Shown here: positions 58,385 through 64,000 of the stretch, in pieces
Layout of the letters: every line of letters starts with the position of its first letter
How positions within the stretch are numbered: position 1 is the stretch's first letter
Assembly (NCBI RefSeq): GCF_003711515.1
Contig: NW_021167092.1
Location: 301,073 to 365,072 of the forward strand
From: Sodiomyces alkalinus F11
Taxonomy: Eukaryota; Ascomycota; Sordariomycetes; Glomerellales; Plectosphaerellaceae
Reading direction: 5' to 3'
DNA length: 64,000 nucleotides
Notes under the pieces: generated by a model
The model's database searches: none
Told to the model about the DNA's origin: nothing
What the model saw: the letters and a program-made list of their open reading frames with translations, nothing else
Program-made: the position numbers and the translations under genes

Positions 58385-60155
58385 TTACTAAAGATATAGA
58401 TTAACGATCCTAAATCTAGGATCGCGTAGTATAATAACGCTCTGGCTTAGTTAATAGAAAGGGATACCCCTTATTCTTATTATAATCTTAATAGTATTAT
58501 CGTATAATAACGCGCTACCCCCTAGATTATGTGGGCTCCTAGTCCTGTCAGGGTAACGGATAAGTCTTTATAAACTATTATAATCATAGGCGTAGTATTA
58601 TAGAGTTAACCTTCCTAGACTTCCTCTATCTTATTAGCGGTAGTAGCTACTACTTCCCCTATCTTATTAGCGGTAGTAGCTACTACTTCCCGTCTTTTCT
58701 ATATCGCGGTATCTACACGGCTTTTAAAAGTATAATTACGTATCTTCCTTTCTATAACCTTTATAATATCTTCGGGGCTGTACTAGGTATAAGGGCGTAT
58801 ATCCGGCCTTACGTACTAATAGACGGCGGTAGTATAGGAGTTTTTATATATCTCGTCGGGCCTCCTTATTACGGGAAGGATAGCCTTTACGGATGTGTTA
58901 CTACGAGGACGCTTCTTATTATCTTTATTATTAGTAGTATCCTTAGTATCGGGGAGGTTCCTACGGGTATTAAAGGTGCCTCTCCCGACTGTAGGTTTTA
59001 TATCGGAGGATTATAGGCTCTTTATATTACTAAGAACCGCCCTTAAAGCCTTTATAAAGATATTAATTATTAGCTTATTTTCTACAATCATATCGTACTT
59101 ATTTATTAGGTAGTTATTACTCTATTCCTAGGTAATAGGTCTAATAGCTTTTAACGCGTCTTCTGCCTAATAGTCCACGCTTAATAGCTCTAAAACGCCT
59201 ATATACTTATAGTGTATTATCCCTATTTTCTAGCTTATAACCTAGCCGTCTATATCCTTAGGTATAGCCATTATAGGCGTAGTATATCGTTAATACAGAA
59301 CTAAGGCTTCTTTATAGAGGTCTATAGGGGTTAGTCCTATATACGCGTATAGGAAAGTAATCCACGCCTATAGGTTATTTACGGTGTTATCCTATAGCTA
59401 GGCGAGGAGGCTATATAATATACTATAGACGGTCCTTTCGATACAGGAGTATACCTCGTTAAACTCTTTCTACTACGCGTTATAGTATATCTTTTCCTTG
59501 CGGTATACACGGCGATTTTATAAGTAGCTCGTACGCCCCTTTTTAAAAAGGTTATCGATAGATATAGGCGTCCTAGTTATTAGTTCTTTTATTATGGCCG
59601 TGGTCGTAGCCTTCCGGTGGGCGGCCGTCTTCTTCTTACCGGCGGCCGTGGCCGCTATAATAACGGCCGTGGCAGCGGCGGCGTCCATGGCGTCCGTAGC
59701 CTTATCGCCCTTTAGCGTAATAGTAGAAGACGGAGTAGCCGTGGCCTCCTCCGCCGCGTTAGAGTCTACGGTAAAGGCTATATATTTACGGACGTTAAGC
59801 GGTATAGGTATAAGGAGGAGATAGGCGTTAGCCTCTTTATCGCTTAGCTTTAGATTAAGATAGTTATCCTAGTAAAAGGTAGATTTACCGCGTATAGCGT
59901 GCTCCTATACTACCGAATCCCTATAGTTAATAAGGGTAATAGCGGCCGCCTTTTATTTAGCGTTAGATATATTAGAAGATATCTTTTCTGGTTTATCGGT
60001 TAGTTAATTAATAGGTAGGTTAATTAATCTCTTAATCACTCTAATTAGGTTAATAATAGTTATTTAGAAGTGCTTATATAGACGTGATTACTTCTTTATA
60101 GTAGAATAGGGGTAGTCTTATTAATATATATCGTTTAGGCGTTATAAACCGGGCT
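58385..60155 (-). pseudogene. Copia-1 copy c gag, decayed
   Basis: Region next to the 5' LTR. The minus strand is comparatively open and encodes an Ala-rich stretch (about 59620-59700) and basic segments such as K-K-R-P-R-S near 58900. No classical zinc knuckle was seen. The plus-strand open stretches at 58895-59113 and 59594-59824 are shadows. A 44 bp tandem duplication lies at about 58619-58690. Confidence 0.6.
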
Positions 60156-60161
60156 TATAAC

Positions 60162-60447
60162 TATCGCACGTTAAAAGGCACTTAGATAATTAACTTAGTA
60201 GAGTAGAAATCTCGTGTATATATATTATATTAAGTTATATCTAGGAGTGTCTCTTATACTCTTAATTTAGATGGTGAAGACTTTATTATAGGTACTAAGT
60301 TATTTAGATCCTATCCGGTCTTTTCCGGTATCCGCCCCTATTATATCCTAATGCCCGAGGTCCCCGATATCCGAAGCCCTTAGTTATAGCGTGGATCCCC
60401 CCTGGATCCCCTATAGACCACGTTATGGTCCGTGTGCCCATGCGATA
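60162..60447 (-). repeat. Copia-1 LTR, intact (right LTR of copy c)
   Basis: 286 bp, TATCGCACG (from TGTCGCACG) to GCGATA, followed by the AGTCG duplication. Reference for the other four LTRs of this family. Confidence 0.9.
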
Positions 60448-60452
60448 AGTCG

Positions 60453-60782
60453 TCGCTATGAGGAAGAATAAGTATATACAGAACTACGGTTACTATTATT
60501 ATTATTATTAAAGGTGGGGAGAAGAATAGAGGAAGAGGAAGCCTACGAGGAAAACGGGGCCGATATATCTACGGATAGGATCTACGCGAGGGAGCCCTAC
60601 ATTACTATTTCGGGCATATATATAAAGGTTAGCTAGCGACTTAAGATTTCTTTAATATTAAGGTCAGGACGAGGTAAGATAAAGAAATATAACTATTCCT
60701 TTATCACCGCGATATAAGGGGGAGCCGAACCATAATAGGGACGCGCGGTTATATAACCCCCGGAGAGAGAGGGGGGGGATAG
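60453..60782 (+). other. Gypsy-1 3' non-coding region and polypurine tract
   Basis: Continues Gypsy-1 after the Copia insertion. Contains a (TAT)n microsatellite (about 60489-60505), and the polypurine tract that primes plus-strand DNA synthesis (60763-60780). A clearly homologous stretch occurs in reverse at 63232-63570. Confidence 0.8.
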
Positions 60783-60996
60783 TATTACGGGTTAACCCCG
60801 ATATAAGAGTCCGGCTATACTCCGGATCTTCCTAACTACGCGCTTAGTTAACGGACCTATATCGCTAAGTTATCGCTACCTTATAGTTAGCCTAGCACTG
60901 CAGACGTTTCTCTATTTTCCTTCTTCCCTCCTTAGTTCTAGATAATCTGTTATTACGACCTTACTTAGTGCCACGACCTATAACTAGTCGTTCACA
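60783..60996 (+). repeat. Gypsy-1 3' LTR
   Basis: 214 bp from TATTACGGGTTAACCC to CGTTCACA, followed by CTTAG. Its end is less mutated than that of the 5' LTR. Confidence 0.93.
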
Positions 60997-61001
60997 CTTA
61001 G

Positions 61002-63017
61002 GATAAGGTCCCCTAACTATCCGGTTATACTAATCTATTACTTAAGCGATTAAAGCGATATTCCTAGGCGGATCTTCCATAAAGCATTAGTGCGTTCTTT
61101 TATATTAAAGAGGCCTAAAGCGTTAACCTTAAATCCTAGGAGCTACACTAATAGGTAGCCGATAAAGGATTTACCCGGGGAGATAGAGATCTGCTTTTAA
61201 TTAAATAGCGATAAGGACGGTCTTTAGATACTAAGCGTATTCTTCTTCGGTATCGGAGGCTATAACGATATTATTAACAAAGGCGGCGGCGAATATCTTA
61301 TATAGTCGAAGTAGCTTATCTATATAGTGTTAGATATAGGCTAGTAAAGTACAGAAGCCTATAAGCGTAACCTTCGAATATTCCTATCCCCGATATAAGA
61401 TAATAGTAAACCTTTTATAGTACGGCCTATATACCGGGAATTAGTCGAAGAAGGCTTAGGTATTAATAACGGAGATAAACTTCTTCCCTAGGAGGCGGCG
61501 GATTATTCTATCCTATAACGGTATCGGGTACATAATAGGAATAGTAGCTTTATTTAAGGCATAGAGGTTAACTACTATTCGGCCTTTATATTTACTATTT
61601 ACGGTTTCTTACACGATAAATACTAGGGCTCCGAATAGTATAGGCTATATCGGCTACTCTATTCGTCCTTATTTATAGAGCTTATTAAGGGTCTTATCTA
61701 AGAACTTTTAGTTATCGTAACTAAGGAGGTACAGCTTTTAGCTAATCTTCTTATTATACTATCCGTTAATTAAAGAGACCTTTATATATTCTTCATAAGG
61801 TATATCGATAAGGGCTTAATCGGTCTAAATCTTTAGATACTTCTTAACGATCTTACTAAACCGGCGTATAGAATAGTCGTTATATCGGTAGATCGTTACT
61901 CCTTTTTTAATAGTCTCCGTAGGGATATTTAGGCTTTTAACGATACCTAGCTTACCTTCCGGCGTGATATACCTATAAAAGATATCCCTTTCGCCCTTAA
62001 TAGGCGGTTCCTCTTTGATACGCTTAAGTAGGATATCCCGTCCTACCTCTTTAATTAGTACGGCTAAGAGTAGGTCTTCTTATCTCGGATAGTCTTTAGA
62101 TTCGATTTTATAGGTTAGTAGTATTTACTATACTCTTAGTATACCTACTAAAGATCGGTATACTTAGGTATAAATCCGGGTCTATTAGCGACCTGGTATA
62201 AGTAGTTCCCCTGCTTATTTTGCGCGCTATCTTTATCCTCGGGTTCTATAAAACCCTCGGAGTTTACCTTAGTATAGTAGTACTCGTTCTCGGGTTCTAT
62301 ATCGGTATCGTCTCCGGATATAGGCTTAGCGGCGGTCTTTTTGGCGGAGGCGGTAACCTAGTCTTAGGGTTAGTCCCGGCGATAATCCTTATACTGACGG
62401 TTAGACTATTTATTAGCATTATTAGTTAGGAATCGCTAACCCTTATTATTAGTAAAGCGATTAGCGTTTAGTGTTAGTGGCGTGTGATTTTCGCTTTAGT
62501 AGCTAAACTAGCTTAGTCCTAGGGAGTAACGGTTAGGCTAAGGTATATAGCGATACTCGGGCGTTAGACTAGAGTATCGGTTATAATACCGCGGTATAGA
62601 CTACTATACTACTATAACCGGTAGCAGAGTATGATATATTCCGCGGTTAGTCTTAGTAAGGTTGTATCGGTTAATAAGTTAGCGTTAGATTCCCTGTATA
62701 TAGTTCCGATATTATTCCGGTATTAGACTAGCTAGATTATTTATAAAGTCGGCATGCTTTATTTTAGGTCCTAAGTGGACTATTACCGCGGATAGATTAG
62801 CGTTTAGCTTATCCTAAATAATAGGTCGGCATTTCCCCCTAGGTTTATCGGCTACTTTAGCTAGTCGAACTACTCCGTTAACGAATACGTGGAGGTTATA
62901 GTGGTTAATAATATTTTTTAGGGTATACTTTTCTCGATATAGCTTATATTCGGCTTCTTCGCGCGGGACTTAGAACCGTCTTTTAAGGGCGTCCTTCTAA
63001 TCTTTTAGGGTAGCGTA
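61002..63017 (-). mobile_element. Minus-strand Gypsy fragment, right half (gag/protease and RT)
   Basis: Upstream half of the Gypsy whose 3' half is at 46059-47839. The minus-strand RT at about 61100-61700 shows V-V-V-N-L-Y-A-L-N-K-A, K-K-F-I-S-V-I-N-T and the active site V-N-N-I-V-I-A-S-D-T (Asn pair at 61270-61275; the family has V-D-D). The part at 62000-63017 should be protease and gag and gives no clear motif. The right border is the LTR of another Gypsy-1 copy. The plus-strand open stretch at 62220-62429 is a shadow. Confidence 0.72.
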
Positions 63018-63231
63018 TATAAACGACTGGTTATAGGTTGTGGCACGAAGTAAGGTCGTAATAATAGATTATCTAGAACTAAGGAAAGAATAAGGAAAAG
63101 GAGAAAAGTCTGTAGCGCTAGGCTAGCTATAAGGTGGTAATGACTAGACGATATAGGTCTATTAACTAAGCGCGTAGTTAAGAAGATCCGGAGTATAGCC
63201 GGATCCTTTATATTAGGGTTAACCCATAACA
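63018..63231 (-). repeat. Gypsy-1 LTR, inverted (3' LTR of copy 2)
   Basis: Reverse complement starts TGTTATGGGTTAACCC and ends CGTTTATA; 214 bp, matching 47840-48053 and 60783-60996, including the GATCCGGCTATACTCCGGATC hairpin. Confidence 0.92.
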
Positions 63232-64000
63232 CTATCCCCCCCTTCTCTTTCTAAGGGTTATATAATGGCGTATCCCCGTTATAGCTCGGCTCCCCCTTAC
63301 GTCGCGCTAATAAAGAAATAATCGAGTCCCCTTATCTTACCTTGCCTTAACCTTAATATTAAAGATATCTTAAGTCGCCTACTCACCTTTATTTATATAC
63401 CCGAAATAGTAATATAGGCCTTCCTTCGATAGATTTATCTATAGATATATTCGCCGTGTTTTCTTTATAGGGTTTCTTTTCCTTTATTCCTCTCCCTAAC
63501 TTTAATAAGAATAATAATAGCACTAATAGTTCTATATATACTCGCTCTTCCTCATAATAACGATTTTTTCTAACTCTTCTATTCCTAGCTAATATCTATC
63601 AATACTCGGCTAGTTTAAGAGCTCTCCGTCTAAGGTAAGCTATCTCTCTCTCATAATCTATTTATAAGATACCCTCCGCTAACTTCTAGTATTTCGTAGA
63701 TAGCGCTAACCCCTGGCGATAATAAGGGTACTAATAATAATAAGTATACCGCTAATAACGATATAGGTATAATACTCTTACGCCTTAAGGCGATACTAAC
63801 TATATAATAGTTTATATTATCGTTATCGCCTCCGCCTAAGAAAAAGAAATCGGCGGGTAATCGGCCTCCTAAGCACCCTCCTAATAGTGTTTATACTACG
63901 CTATACCTCCTTTATACGCGCGATATCGCTAATAGGAGGTATAAGTGCCTTTATTATAGCTAGACTAGTTAGAGGAAGAAATACTATATATACTCTACGA
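63018..64000 (-). mobile_element. Gypsy-1 copy 2, 3' end only, leaving the window
   Basis: Its 214 bp 3' LTR (63018-63231) is in reverse orientation and is preceded, on the minus strand, by the polypurine run AAGGGGGGGATAG (63232-63244) and by sequence homologous to 60453-60780, including ATGAGGAAGA and a (TAT)n-like run. It therefore extends to the right. The part at 63600-64000 shows no recognised domain. The 5 bp outside the LTR are GCGTA (63013-63017), whose partner would lie beyond the window. Confidence 0.85.

Larger units (their letters stand above)
53232..60447 (-). mobile_element. Copia-1 copy c, complete, inserted in Gypsy-1
   Basis: A 7216 bp minus-strand Copia element with a perfect 5 bp target duplication AGTCG (53227-53231 and 60448-60452). 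The right (5') LTR is intact at 60162-60447 (286 bp). The left (3') LTR starts TGTCGCACG at 53232 but about 250 bp of it are replaced by unrelated sequence (53273-54330), and it resumes near 54331. Internal order from left to right: RNase H, RT, linker repeats, integrase, gag. Best reference copy for the Copia-1 family in this window. Confidence 0.9.
47840..60996 (+). mobile_element. Gypsy-1 chromovirus, complete, with nested Copia-1
   Basis: Plus-strand LTR retrotransposon with 214 bp LTRs (47840-48053 and 60783-60996) and a perfect 5 bp target duplication CTTAG (47835-47839 and 60997-61001). Without the Copia-1 insertion (53232-60447) it is about 5.9 kb. It has gag with a zinc knuckle, protease, RT, RNase H, integrase and chromodomain in normal order, and a polypurine tract GAGAGAGAGGGGGGGGAT (60763-60780) immediately before the 3' LTR. 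All coding parts are heavily RIP-mutated. Confidence 0.93.

Noticed and set aside
62220..62429. Membrane-like hydrophobic 69-codon ORF, and similar ones at 8456-8647 and 58895-59113
   Set aside because: Hydrophobic because of TAT/TTA/CTA-rich sequence; each sits opposite decayed transposon coding sequence.
1..64000. tRNA, rRNA or other RNA genes
   Set aside because: No cloverleaf with A/B boxes and no rRNA-like conserved stretch was noticed while reading. A covariance-model scan would be decisive.

Overview
The window looks like a repeat-induced point mutation (RIP) 'graveyard' from a filamentous ascomycete (Pezizomycotina). About 95% of it is transposon sequence in which CpA has become TpA (TpG to TpA on the other strand). 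CA and TG are scarce, TA is extremely common, and the old reading frames are broken mainly by TAG/TAA codons and rarely by frameshifts. The elements belong to families usual in such fungi: chromodomain Gypsy (chromovirus), Copia, Tad1-like LINEs and Tc1/mariner. The one gene has 56-71 nt introns with CTGAC or CTAAT branch sites, also typical of these fungi.

Layout. 1-2690: unclassified RIP-degraded repeat. 2700-4530: minus-strand chromovirus fragment. 4536-4848: MITE with ~120 bp terminal inverted repeats. 4861-5075: short direct duplication. 4960-6801: an island free of RIP holding the only intact gene, a four-exon minus-strand PWI-domain splicing factor (SRm160/SRRM1-like, 322 aa). 6802-9205: truncated Copia-1 copy. 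9240-11383: LINE-III fragment. 11384-37183: a second Copia-1 copy split by three insertions: Copia-2 (13611-21794, itself carrying a truncated LINE-II), a full-length plus-strand LINE-I (22238-28452) and a full-length minus-strand LINE-II (30286-36908). 37184-40239: non-coding DNA with minisatellites. 40240-47839: LINE-III fragment, second LINE-I copy carrying a Tc1 element (43680-45060), and half of a minus-strand Gypsy. 47840-60996: complete plus-strand Gypsy-1 with 214 bp LTRs, inserted in that minus-strand Gypsy and itself split by a third Copia-1 copy (53232-60447). 61002-63017: other half of the minus-strand Gypsy. 63018-64000: 3' LTR and 3' end of a second Gypsy-1 copy that runs out of the window.

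Target-site duplications give an insertion order: old minus-strand Gypsy, then Gypsy-1 (CTTAG), then Copia-1 (AGTCG); and old Copia-1, then Copia-2 (GTAGC), then LINE-II (15 bp), with LINE-I (11 bp) also in the old Copia-1. No element appears able to move by itself. RIP has introduced stops and often replaced catalytic Asp by Asn and zinc-binding Cys/His by Tyr. No tRNA, rRNA, CRISPR or bacterial feature was seen. Copy names (Copia-1, LINE-I and so on) are local labels. Domain borders inside the degraded elements are approximate, whereas LTR, duplication and codon positions were read directly.
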